Shown: in pieces, positions 20,804 through 30,074 of the stretch
Position numbering within the stretch: the stretch's first letter is position 1
Layout: the number at the start of each line of letters is the position of its first letter
Assembly (NCBI GenBank): GCA_022562175.1
Contig: JADFPU010000003.1
Location: 2,608 to 44,609, forward strand
Length of the DNA stretch: 42,002 nt
Reading direction: 5' to 3'
From: Pseudomonadota bacterium
Lineage (GTDB): Bacteria; Pseudomonadota; Gammaproteobacteria; Eutrophobiales; Eutrophobiaceae
Made by a program: the position numbers and the translations under genes
The notes under the pieces: generated by a model
The model's input: only the letters and a program-made list of their open reading frames with translations
Told to the model about the DNA's origin: nothing
Databases searched by the model: none

Positions 20804-22894
20804 TCACTCCAGGTAACGTGCGATCCTGAAGCCTACGTCATCACGGGCATCATTGCCGTAATCACGATAGGACAGGCGCAACTCAGTAATCGAACCATGT
20901 GCCCAGCTTGATCCCTTGATAACATGATGCTGTCCGGATGCCGGTCCCAGCAATGCTGATTCGGACTGTTTGCCCTGGCCGATGGTAATATCGTAATAAT
21001 CATGTACCCATTCCGATACATTGCCGCCCATATCGAAAATACCTTTACGGTCAGCAGGAAAACTCCCGACCGGCGCCGTGACCACAAAGCCATCATTGTA
21101 TCCATGGATGATCCTGCCTAACAGGTCTGCCGCAGAGTCATCTGCATAATTGCCATTTTTGGTCGGCGGCGGCAGGCTTTCACCCCAGGGGAACTTCAAT
21201 TGCTGTTGATTGGGCTGCACCCTGGCCACCCAAGCCCATTCCGCCTCGCTGGGCAGACGGTAGCCGGTGGCCTTGTGCCTGAATCCAACCACCTTATTAT
21301 CCTTTACTATATAGAAAGGCGGTAATTTCTCGCGCTTACTGAGCCAGTTACAATAAAGCGCCGCCTGTTCCCAGGTCAGTTTGACCACGGGATGACGGTT
21401 ATCGTTCAGTTGATTGCCTTGCACGTCGCCGGATGAATGAGATCGGTCGAATGCATGGTATTCGGCATTTGTGATTTCATTCAAGGACAGGTAAAACGCC
21501 CGGCTTAGATTAACTTCTCTCAACGTTTCATTGGCTCGACGTCCGGCCTCACGGCGTGACGCTCCCATGATCACGGATGTGGGGTGGAAAAGTTTTAGTA
21601 TTTGCCCGGCAGAGCTCTTGATAATGGCTTTGACGGATTCCTGTCTGGCTTGTCTCAAGGTTTTCAGACTGACAGTAACTTGTTGAGCGATGCCTGCCCG
21701 TGGCGTCACAGTGGTCTGGTAAGTTACGTAGCCTTGCTTGCGTATTTCAATGCGATGGGGTTTAGTGGATAGCGGCAAGATTTGTTTGGCAAGACCTCGC
21801 AGTTTGCCATCGACATACAGTTCAGCGTCAGCAGGTATGCTGTTAAACTCTATTGGCGACAGTTCGGCCTGCAAGTTTACGCGCAGACGTTGTTTGTCAC
21901 CGGACTTCACTTTGAGTTTGCGATGGCTCTGCTGATAGCCTTGTTTAAAAAAACGAATATCAAAAGTCTTGTCCGGCGCGACTGCAATCTCAATGGGTGT
22001 CTGTCCTTTATATTCACCATTAATAGTAATATTTGCACTGGATGGCCTGGTCTCCAGGAAGATGACAGCATCGGCAAGAGCCAGTTCTATTTCAGGTATG
22101 CTAAATGGCTGGTTGGCCGTCACCATGATTTTCTTCTGCCAGCTTTTGTAACCAGACAGTTTTATCCTGACCTCATGCTCACCCTGCAGGATTTCTGTAG
22201 TGAGGGGAGTTTGCCCGACTATATTCTCATCAATATAAACATCCGCGCCTGCCGGTTGTGATGCAAAGCTCAGCTCTGCCCAGGCAGGGATCAATTCGAC
22301 AACAAGCGTCTGTTCATGTCCCAGCCCTTCAATTTCTATACTTGTCGTAAACGGCAGGTATCGCTCTGCATCAATACGTAACGCATGTTCTCCATGTGCA
22401 ATATCACGTATTGTTGTGGGCGTTTTACCCCGGAGTTCACCATCTATCCTTATTTCAGCAGTCGTTGCCGGTGAAGAGCTGATGTTTAGATGGCCTGGCA
22501 GGCGCTGTAACGTGAAAGTATAATGCTGGTTCTGCTGGTCGTTTACGGACAGCAATTGCTTTAACGGATAATAACCCGGCGCCTCAATAGAAAGCTGGTA
22601 ATCACCTGATCGGATTAAAAACCTGTCAGCGAGTTTTAGTTTAATGCCACCCTGTATTTCAATATGGTTGCTTGCAGGGTCGACTTCTATGTAGACCGAT
22701 CTTGCGCTAAAAATGAACCAGACTATCGCGCTGCAAAGCACCAGGATGATGCTTATTAATATACTGCCGATACGGATCCGTCTGCCTGAATCAGGTGCAC
22801 GGTCTGTTGCCGGTGTAAAGGCGGTTGGCTTAATAACGGTCTTTGGTTGCAATGCTGCAGCGTCGACAGGTTGATTGTCATGATTATTATTCAT
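20804..22894 (-). CDS. Membrane-anchored multi-PEGA protein with C-terminal SUMF1/FGE-like domain
   Basis: 696 aa; N-terminal TM (SILISIILVLCSAIVWFIF); about five PEGA-like repeats (e.g. ADVYIDENIVGQTPLTTEILQGEHEVRIKLSGY); FGE-like LSRAFYLSLNEITNAEYHAF ... GYRLPSEAEWAWVAR ... DMGGNVSEWVHDYY ... DDVGFRIAR. Confidence 0.88.
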   Translation of the reverse strand: MNNNHDNQPVDAAALQPKTVIKPTAFTPATDRAPDSGRRIRIGSILISIILVLCSAIVWFIFSARSVYIEVDPASNHIEIQGGIKLKLADRFLIRSGDYQLSIEAPGYYPLKQLLSVNDQQNQHYTFTLQRLPGHLNISSSPATTAEIRIDGELRGKTPTTIRDIAHGEHALRIDAERYLPFTTSIEIEGLGHEQTLVVELIPAWAELSFASQPAGADVYIDENIVGQTPLTTEILQGEHEVRIKLSGYKSWQKKIMVTANQPFSIPEIELALADAVIFLETRPSSANITINGEYKGQTPIEIAVAPDKTFDIRFFKQGYQQSHRKLKVKSGDKQRLRVNLQAELSPIEFNSIPADAELYVDGKLRGLAKQILPLSTKPHRIEIRKQGYVTYQTTVTPRAGIAQQVTVSLKTLRQARQESVKAIIKSSAGQILKLFHPTSVIMGASRREAGRRANETLREVNLSRAFYLSLNEITNAEYHAFDRSHSSGDVQGNQLNDNRHPVVKLTWEQAALYCNWLSKREKLPPFYIVKDNKVVGFRHKATGYRLPSEAEWAWVARVQPNQQQLKFPWGESLPPPTKNGNYADDSAADLLGRIIHGYNDGFVVTAPVGSFPADRKGIFDMGGNVSEWVHDYYDITIGQGKQSESALLGPASGQHHVIKGSSWAHGSITELRLSYRDYGNDARDDVGFRIARYLE

Positions 22895-22902
22895 CTGCTG
22901 TG

Positions 22903-24462
22903 CTATCTTTTCAGGGCGATTTTATCATCACATTGAACAATAACGGACTGTGAAGGCTTGTTCGATGAGACAGTGAATTCAACTCGCACATCACGATATC
23001 CCTGCCTGCTGCCGACAGCAGTATAACGGCCGGGCGCAAGAGGCAGTTGCTTGCTCTTAAAATGGCCGAGTTTGCCAACTTTATATAAAGTGACCTCGGT
23101 CAGGTCATTTGACAGGATTTTTACCGGCACAGGGGTACTGGCTTCAATCAATAATGAACTAAGGAATGCGGTTTGTTTTTTAAGCACCGGCCCCGGCTTG
23201 GTAACGCTCTGTGCCTGACGTTGCAGGTTGACAGCCTCGTTATAGACGGCCTTATTGGACAGGCGTTGTGGTTGAGCAAAGGTTGATAGCAGGCGTCTAT
23301 GCAAACTGGCACGTTGTAAGCTATATTGTTTGCCCTGCCGGGCTGACGCCAGGTTGGCATCCAGCGTCAGGGCTTCATCGTATTTAGCTACAGCTTGCAG
23401 CCATTGTTCGGATTTTTCGAAGTCGCTGGCCTGTTCAAGCAAGGTTTTGATTCTCTGTGAAGTGATACGTTGTGCTGTCTGACTCAGCGCGTTGCGTGCC
23501 TCAGTCGCGGCGGGTTTGATTCTGATCGCCTGGGTAAATGCTTTGTGTGCCTGATTAAGTTCATTTTTCTCAAGCGCCGAATAGCCTCCGGACATGGACC
23601 GGGTAAAGTCACGATCAACGATCGCCTGGTTGACCTGCTTTAGTTTTTCTGTTGCCTGTTCAGCGTCCAGATCCAGATCCAGCACCTGCTGATAAACCTT
23701 TTTTGCTTGCAGAAGCTGACTATTTTGCAGCAATATATCTGCCTGTGCGATCAAGGCAAGGACTTCATCCAGTGTGCCGGCGCGCTTATTGCCTTTTATC
23801 GCAGACTGATTACCGGGTTTGAGTATCAGGGCATGCTGAAATGCCTCAGCCGCTGCGGCAGAGTCACCGTGTTCAAGTGCTTGTCGGCCTTTCTGTATAG
23901 CTGCATCAAATAATTTGTCGACACTTTGTAAAAGCCCGTTAAATGTTTCCAGAGCTTGTTGATAGTGAGACAGTGCCTGTGCAAAGTCGCGCTGCCGATA
24001 AGCGGCGTCGCCAGTTGTCGCTAGTTGTTGAGCTTGCGAAAATGTTTGTTCTGCCCATAGTTTGACATTTATTATCTGCAGTTCATCCTGGGCTTGCAGC
24101 ATTTGAAAGAGTATGTCTTGTGTGTCCTTACGCAACCTGGCTTGCTGGGCTTCATCCCAGGGGGAAGATGGGGCCTGTTTTCTTACAGTGGTTGTCTGTG
24201 CCGTACTGCCGGGCGATTGCTTGTCTGTAGATTGTTGTGTTACTGCAATGCTTGGGGTACTCACCCAATTGGGTAACACAAAGATAACACCTAATACAAA
24301 TACCAGCAGAATAATCAGACCCGGCCAAAGCAAGGGATGGATGTGTGGCCGGCGCCTGGAGGAAGCGGTTTTATCTGCTGCGCGCTGCGGCGTAAAGCTG
24401 ATATCCGCAGGTTTGATCCGTGTGTGTTGCGGTGCTGGTTTGTCCTGGTGGTTTTTATCCAT
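22903..24462 (-). CDS. TPR-repeat protein with single TM and C-terminal PEGA-like segment
   Basis: 519 aa; TM LLWPGLIILLVFVLGVIFVL; several TPRs (FAQALSHYQQALETFNGLL, LNQAHKAFTQAIRIKPAATEARNAL, WLQAVAKYDEALTLDANLASAR). Confidence 0.82.
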   Translation of the reverse strand: MDKNHQDKPAPQHTRIKPADISFTPQRAADKTASSRRRPHIHPLLWPGLIILLVFVLGVIFVLPNWVSTPSIAVTQQSTDKQSPGSTAQTTTVRKQAPSSPWDEAQQARLRKDTQDILFQMLQAQDELQIINVKLWAEQTFSQAQQLATTGDAAYRQRDFAQALSHYQQALETFNGLLQSVDKLFDAAIQKGRQALEHGDSAAAAEAFQHALILKPGNQSAIKGNKRAGTLDEVLALIAQADILLQNSQLLQAKKVYQQVLDLDLDAEQATEKLKQVNQAIVDRDFTRSMSGGYSALEKNELNQAHKAFTQAIRIKPAATEARNALSQTAQRITSQRIKTLLEQASDFEKSEQWLQAVAKYDEALTLDANLASARQGKQYSLQRASLHRRLLSTFAQPQRLSNKAVYNEAVNLQRQAQSVTKPGPVLKKQTAFLSSLLIEASTPVPVKILSNDLTEVTLYKVGKLGHFKSKQLPLAPGRYTAVGSRQGYRDVRVEFTVSSNKPSQSVIVQCDDKIALKR

Positions 24463-24601
24463 GGCAAAAGGTGTAAATATTAAAAAATAATCGTTGTGAT
24501 CCTACTACGAGACTATGCGGAGATGTTAGGTCAATAATGGTTCGGCCACAAAATACGCTATTCATGTAAAAGATTCTCTTACATAAAAACACAAGGAAGC
24601 T

Positions 24602-25792
24602 TTAATGGGGTATAGGGGCTGCCTGCTGTCCGGTTTCCGTCAGGTACATGTCGCGGAGGATCTGTCGCCATTGTGTGTATTGATCATCGACCGTGCCTGA
24701 TAATGTCACTGTTCGGTTTTCTAATGAGATAGTGTGAGGATAGATTTCTGCATCCAGTGAAGAACCGAGTTCTTCAAGCGCTTCGGCATGGATCTCGGCT
24801 TCTTTGCCCTTGTTAATTCCACTCATCACAGCGGTAGCACCGGCGCCGATCCCCACAACACCTGCCGTCCGGGCAACCGCGCTGTCACTGCCCTGCGCCA
24901 GAATGCCGACCAGCACAGCAAGTGCGCCACCAACAATCCGGTTCATGGATTGCTGTTTTATTTCACGCAGTGAGATGGTCTCATGATAGCTTTCGCTGCG
25001 CCAGGCCCGGTAGGGTAGTTCCATTTGCCGGACAAATGAGCCGTAATAATCCTGCAAGGTATCAACAAACATATAATCACGTTCGCGTATTCGCCGGACG
25101 CGCAGCAGGGTGGGATCATTTTCAGCGGGCAGGCGTTTTATTGTATAACGGCCGCGGCCATCGACCTGCAAGTACTCATCAAACACCTCGGGTGCGAATC
25201 GCCGGGCAAATTTTAATTCAGTAATCGTGCGTATTGTCTTCACATCCTCAGGTTTGAGATGTTTTCGAAAGACCAGCATATCGTTGGCGATACGGTTGTA
25301 GATACCCTGGAAAGGTTCCTGCCTGCTGCCACGACGGTCATAGGCATATTTGCTGACGACTTCCTGGTAGTTTCTTGTAAACCAGACCTTGCCAGACGCA
25401 TCTTTTACCGACACCTTGAGTTCCAGCGTCTCACCGTCGGATTTCAGGATCTCACCATCCACCCACAAGTCCATTTCGCTTTGTTGATCCGGAATGACTC
25501 TAACGACCCCCCAGTTGCCGGTCATCTGTAGTGTTTCTGTCAGTTTATAGGGCACATAGCGAGCCTCGGCTTTGCGTATCTCGAGAAACACGCCAACCTG
25601 TTGCGCACTGATCTCATCGATACCCGGGTGAAAGATGCCTACACCCACATCGAGTAACTGATGTTCCGGAATTTGTGTCGGCTCTTGTATTACCGGTGTG
25701 TGCTCAGTAGTTTTAACGGTGGTGGTACTGCAGCCGACAGCCAGCAGGCAAATCACCGTGTAAGATAAAACTCTCAAAATTGTTAATCTCAT
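24602..25792 (-). CDS. Putative lipoprotein with BON-like C-terminal segment
   Basis: 396 aa; lipobox LLAVGCSTTT; C-terminus HTISLENRTVTLSGTVDDQYTQWRQILRDMY is BON-like. Confidence 0.7.
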   Translation of the reverse strand: MRLTILRVLSYTVICLLAVGCSTTTVKTTEHTPVIQEPTQIPEHQLLDVGVGIFHPGIDEISAQQVGVFLEIRKAEARYVPYKLTETLQMTGNWGVVRVIPDQQSEMDLWVDGEILKSDGETLELKVSVKDASGKVWFTRNYQEVVSKYAYDRRGSRQEPFQGIYNRIANDMLVFRKHLKPEDVKTIRTITELKFARRFAPEVFDEYLQVDGRGRYTIKRLPAENDPTLLRVRRIRERDYMFVDTLQDYYGSFVRQMELPYRAWRSESYHETISLREIKQQSMNRIVGGALAVLVGILAQGSDSAVARTAGVVGIGAGATAVMSGINKGKEAEIHAEALEELGSSLDAEIYPHTISLENRTVTLSGTVDDQYTQWRQILRDMYLTETGQQAAPIPH

Positions 25793-26784
25793 CGTCTACT
25801 GATCACCCCTTTGGTGTAATTGCGGTATTCGTTCCACAATTTTTCCCGTAATACCGGATCTGTTTCTTTCGTGGCAGCCTCTCTGAGTTGCTTCGCCACA
25901 ATATCATCATCTCTGCCGTCAGGTATATCAGAGGGTATTGTGGCTTGGGTGTTAGCGTGTTCAAATTCACCGCTACGGTTGCTGGCCGGTGCATTCGGCA
26001 ACTGGCCACTTCCGGAAGCGTTGCCAGCACGCTTGGCCATAGTTGTTAACAGTGGCGCGGCCTGTGTTTCGTCTGCCCCGTCAAAACCAGCACCTCCCAC
26101 AGCATAGACTCCGGATTGGCTGCCCAGTTCATTATCCTTCTGTGTCAAGTCGTCTCGTTTGCTCAATATCATGCCGTCGAACTGAGACAGCTTTTCATTG
26201 AACTGGCTTTCCAGCAGCATGACGCGTTCAGCTTCAGTCATCGCTGCCGAGCTGCCTGAGCCAGTGCCATCGCTATAAACCGGCTCAGCCGCCAAGCCGG
26301 CCTGTCCTGGCTGGCCACCGACGATAATAAGTTGAACGCCGCCATCGTCGCTGCCTTGAGGCGTTGGCCCACCGGCATCGCCCCGGGATTGCATTTGTTT
26401 ATCAAATTCATCAAGCGCTGCGGACAGCACCTCATCCTCTGATCCCTGACTAGAAGGCTCACCAGCAGATTGCGCATTGCTGGCATCCTGTGATGTCGAA
26501 TCTTGAGAGGCCTCTGTCTGACTTTGCGTCTGCAAGAGTTCAGGACTCTGCGCAGTACCTTCAGTCTGACTCGATAGTTGCTGCTGTGCGGACGCTGATG
26601 GATTGGCTTGTGACGCACTCGACTCGCTGCTGGTTGAGGATGGCTCAGCAGTCGACGGTGATGTGCTGGAAGAACTGGATGATGAGGGCGGCGGTGGCGG
26701 GGTTTTACAGGCAACCGACAACAACAGTATCGCCGTCACAGTGAGCATGTATAAAGTATTTTTAATCCGGTATGGTTGACGCAT
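25789..26784 (-). CDS. Putative lipoprotein with Ser/Gln-rich low-complexity linker
   Basis: Start at MRQPYRIKN (26784); lipobox LLSVACKTPP, then PPPPPSSSSSSSTSPSTAEPSSTSSESSASQANPSASAQQQ...; ATGA-type 4-nt overlap with the downstream gene. Confidence 0.72.
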   Translation of the reverse strand: MRQPYRIKNTLYMLTVTAILLLSVACKTPPPPPSSSSSSSTSPSTAEPSSTSSESSASQANPSASAQQQLSSQTEGTAQSPELLQTQSQTEASQDSTSQDASNAQSAGEPSSQGSEDEVLSAALDEFDKQMQSRGDAGGPTPQGSDDGGVQLIIVGGQPGQAGLAAEPVYSDGTGSGSSAAMTEAERVMLLESQFNEKLSQFDGMILSKRDDLTQKDNELGSQSGVYAVGGAGFDGADETQAAPLLTTMAKRAGNASGSGQLPNAPASNRSGEFEHANTQATIPSDIPDGRDDDIVAKQLREAATKETDPVLREKLWNEYRNYTKGVISRR

Positions 26785-26794
26785 GTCTGGTCTC

Positions 26795-28114
26795 TCATTC
26801 ATCATATATATAACGTATACTAACATCGGTGGTTTCTACCGGTTTGCCATTCTCAAGACGGGGCCGGAATCGCGTTAATTTTACACTCTTTTTAGCCCTG
26901 CGCTGCAGTGACGCATCATCAGCAGGATCCGATTCAATGATCTGTATATTCCTTGCACGTCCTGTTTTAGTGACATTGAAGGAGACCAGGACGGACGGCT
27001 TATTTTTATTATCTTGCTTGTTTTTGTATGGCAAGGGTAACTGTATGGCCGGTAATGTTCTGGGTCGTGCGAACAGCTTGTCGATATCCAGCGTGTCCGT
27101 TTGATGTTCACTCAGGAATGCATAAGCCTGTTGGTAATTCATCATCGCAGTAGTTCTTTTGTTGAAAAGCTGATGCCAGTCACCCAGATGGATCAATGCT
27201 AATGCATGCGAGTCAGAGGGTAGTTGCGGGTTGCTTTCATAAATATCAATAATCCGTGTCATGGCACGTTTGCCAGTCCGGTAGCTATTTGCTAATAAGT
27301 TTTGCTGCACTATCTCCTGTTCGCTCAAACGCCGTCGATGCCGGTTGCCAGTAAAACTTGAACGTATATCGTCACTATTTTCAAGGTTGCTTGCATAGGC
27401 GGCCATTTGGTAATTGATTAAGGCAATGGCGTAAAGCGGGTCGATTAAACGCGGATCGAACTGACCGTAATGTGTTTCGATGATAGCCACGGCATTTTTG
27501 TATAGCGCATTAGCGTCCAGCAGATGTCTGAACAGTAATTCGTCGGATTGCAACTGATAGGCATTGATGTGCCAACGTCCAAGTCTATCGATAATCGGTA
27601 GTAAACGCGGATCTTCATTGCCGTAGTTGCGAAGATGCACCCAATAGAGGTAATGATAATTCTTATCCAGCGCCTGCCAGTCTGATAATGCCGTATTTGT
27701 CTCGATAATGAGTTCCAGGATAGGCAGTTGACTGGTATTGTGCAGGCCATTGTTGATGCGGTTGATATGCAGCGATCGCTTTAGAACCTCAATGGCCTGC
27801 TCGTGTTGTCCCTGGTTGCGATACACCAGACCCAGACCCAGCAGCTGCTCGCTCAGTTGATCATGATAGACACCGTGGGTTCTCTGCAGCGCGTCTATCG
27901 TTTGTTGATATTGCGATATGGATCGTCTGGCTTCAGCTGTAATATTGCCGTCCGGGTCAGGTTCGGCAGTCTGTTGCAACGACGCGTCGCTAGCGGAGAC
28001 TGCGGTTGTATCTGCGGATCCGGTTTTTTGTGGAGGCATCTCAGCCGCGTAGGCGGCAAGGCCTGAGATGCATAGCAAACCAGGCAATATGTAAAGGATC
28101 CGATATTTATTCAT
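26795..28114 (-). CDS. TPR protein with TonB-C-like C-terminal domain
   Basis: Signal peptide MNKYRILYILPGLLCISGLAAYA; TPR-like LGLVYRNQGQHEQAIEVLKRSLHI; C-terminus VLVSFNVTKTGRARNIQIIESDPADDASLQRRAKKSVKLTRFRPRLENGKPVETTDVSIRYIYDE resembles TonB C-terminal domains. Confidence 0.8.
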   Translation of the reverse strand: MNKYRILYILPGLLCISGLAAYAAEMPPQKTGSADTTAVSASDASLQQTAEPDPDGNITAEARRSISQYQQTIDALQRTHGVYHDQLSEQLLGLGLVYRNQGQHEQAIEVLKRSLHINRINNGLHNTSQLPILELIIETNTALSDWQALDKNYHYLYWVHLRNYGNEDPRLLPIIDRLGRWHINAYQLQSDELLFRHLLDANALYKNAVAIIETHYGQFDPRLIDPLYAIALINYQMAAYASNLENSDDIRSSFTGNRHRRRLSEQEIVQQNLLANSYRTGKRAMTRIIDIYESNPQLPSDSHALALIHLGDWHQLFNKRTTAMMNYQQAYAFLSEHQTDTLDIDKLFARPRTLPAIQLPLPYKNKQDNKNKPSVLVSFNVTKTGRARNIQIIESDPADDASLQRRAKKSVKLTRFRPRLENGKPVETTDVSIRYIYDE

Positions 28115-28596
28115 AAACACCATTATCTCAACTTAGCGGCAATCTTGTAATAGTTGCAGCGATGCCTGGGTCGAAATCCACTTTTTTGCTCTTTTTTGCA
28201 TTATTATCCCTCAGTTGGCCCCGAATTTGAGGATTATAGACCGGCTAAAAAGTCCGCGCTTACAACTGATATTGCTGCAGCACACTACATATCAGGCAAG
28301 CACTTGTATTCCGGTAATATATTTGGATTCATCTCTTCAAAAATTGTTCCTCAATATTCGAGCCATGTGCCTGTTATTTCTTTATTCAGCCTGATTTTCA
28401 GGCAGAAAGCGTTTCTATCGGTATAGGCTAAATTCAGGCGCGCATGTAATAATGGGGCAAACTTGTTGCTTCTACTAGAAATAATAGCTAATAAACAGAC
28501 AAATGCTGTTGAGATTTCTCATGCAAAAATGATATATCAGCCGGCATAATCCACACGCAAACAGAAGTGCTTATTTTCCTAACCATGGGACAAGAT

Positions 28597-29976
28597 ATGA
28601 GCGAAATAATTAAAAAACTGCAATCGATTTTAGCTGATGGCGCGGTATTGACCGGCGAGGATGTCTCTGGCAGGGCCGCCAGGATCTGGATGCAGCAAGG
28701 GATTGAGGCCAAGGCCATCGTCCGTCCGTCCAGCACGGCAGAACTGGCGGCAGTCATGAGACTTTGTTATGAAAACGATCAACGCCTGGTTGCCCAGGGC
28801 GGCAGAACCGGCCTGACCGACTCCCATATTACCAGCCGGAGTGAAATCGTGCTGTCACTTGAGCGTATGAACAAGGTTGAGGAGATCGATCCGAACGGCA
28901 GGACGATGACGGTTCAGGCCGGTGTGCCGCTGCAGATCGTGCAGCAACAGGCTGAAAAACTGGGACTACAATTCCCACTGGATCTGGGCGCGCGCGGTTC
29001 CTGTACCATCGGTGGTAATGCCGCAACCAATGCCGGTGGTAATCGGGTCATCCGCTATGGTATGGCGCGCGACAATATCCTTGGTCTGGAGGTTGTTCTG
29101 GCCGACGGTACTGTGCTGACATCACTGAACAAGATGATCAAAAACAATGCCGGTTATGATTTGAAACACTTGTTCATCGGCAGCGAAGGCACGCTTGGGG
29201 TCATCACGCGCCTGGTGTTGCGCTTGCGGGAGGCAGCGAAAAGTCAGGATACGGCGCTGGTTGCTATCGATGAGTTTGCTAAAGTGATCGATTTCCTGAA
29301 ATTTATTGATAGTAATCTGGGTGGCACGCTCAGTGCGTTCGAGGTGATGTGGCAGGAATTCTACCAGGAAGTAACCAGCAAACCGGCAACAAACAAAGCG
29401 CCGCTTGAGCAGGATTCTCCTTATTATGTCCTGGTAGAGTCATTGGGCGCTGATCAGTCTGTCGATACAGAGCGCTTTCAGAACGTTTTGCTACAGGCTT
29501 TGCAGCAGAACCTGTTAACAGACGTAGTGGTCGCAAAATCACAAGCCGAGATCAATGCAATCTGGGCGATACGGGATTCTGTCGATGAGTTACGCCGGCA
29601 TGCGCCGGTATTTATCTTTGATGTGAGCCTGCAAATCAAGTATATGAGTGATTATGTGCAACAGGTCAGACACGGCCTGGACAAGCAATGGCCGGGCAAT
29701 CGCTGTTTTATTTTTGGGCATGTTGGTGATGGCAACCTGCATTATGTCATCGCCGTGGGCGATGGTTCCGTACAAGCGCGCCGTAAGGTAGAGGCATGTG
29801 TCTATGGCCCGTTAGAAAAAATACATGGATCGGTATCGGCTGAACACGGTATCGGTCTCGAAAAGAAGTCTTATCTGTCCATGTGCCGTAGCGAGGCAGA
29901 GATAGCAACAATGCGCCTGTTGAAAAAGGCACTTGACCCAAAAGGCATCCTTAATGTTGGCAAGATCTTTGATTAG
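28597..29976 (+). CDS. FAD-binding oxidase, GlcD/D-2-hydroxyglutarate dehydrogenase-like
   Basis: MSEIIKKLQSILADGAVLTGEDV...; VAQGGRTGLTDSHI; GSCTIGGNAATNAGGNRVIRYGMARDNILGLEVVLADG; CFIFGHVGDGNLHY; SVSAEHGIGLEKKSYL. Start at internal Met 28597 preferred. Confidence 0.88.
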   Translation: MSEIIKKLQSILADGAVLTGEDVSGRAARIWMQQGIEAKAIVRPSSTAELAAVMRLCYENDQRLVAQGGRTGLTDSHITSRSEIVLSLERMNKVEEIDPNGRTMTVQAGVPLQIVQQQAEKLGLQFPLDLGARGSCTIGGNAATNAGGNRVIRYGMARDNILGLEVVLADGTVLTSLNKMIKNNAGYDLKHLFIGSEGTLGVITRLVLRLREAAKSQDTALVAIDEFAKVIDFLKFIDSNLGGTLSAFEVMWQEFYQEVTSKPATNKAPLEQDSPYYVLVESLGADQSVDTERFQNVLLQALQQNLLTDVVVAKSQAEINAIWAIRDSVDELRRHAPVFIFDVSLQIKYMSDYVQQVRHGLDKQWPGNRCFIFGHVGDGNLHYVIAVGDGSVQARRKVEACVYGPLEKIHGSVSAEHGIGLEKKSYLSMCRSEAEIATMRLLKKALDPKGILNVGKIFD

Positions 29977-30028
29977 GGCCATGCTGATTTCAGACTTAAT
30001 CGCTACAAGACAGGTACCGTTCATCTAG

Positions 30029-30042
30029 ACTTACTGGTAAGT
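30029..30042. promoter_or_regulatory. Candidate operator palindrome upstream of fadE-like gene (ACTTAC-TG-GTAAGT)
   Basis: Perfect 6+6 bp arms, 33 nt before the ATG at 30075. Confidence 0.4.
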
Positions 30043-30074
30043 ACTTAATAAACGAAACAGCGAGGCAAGACGCC

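Noticed and set aside
20804-22894. Annotation as an active formylglycine-generating enzyme
   Set aside because: The active-site cysteine region contains no cysteine, and no sulfatase is encoded in the window.
14846-28123. Interpretation of the cluster as a Zorya-type antiphage system because of the MotA-like protein
   Set aside because: No ZorB-like OmpA-domain protein and no ZorC/ZorD helicase/nuclease; the companions are lipoproteins and envelope modules, not DNA-acting enzymes.
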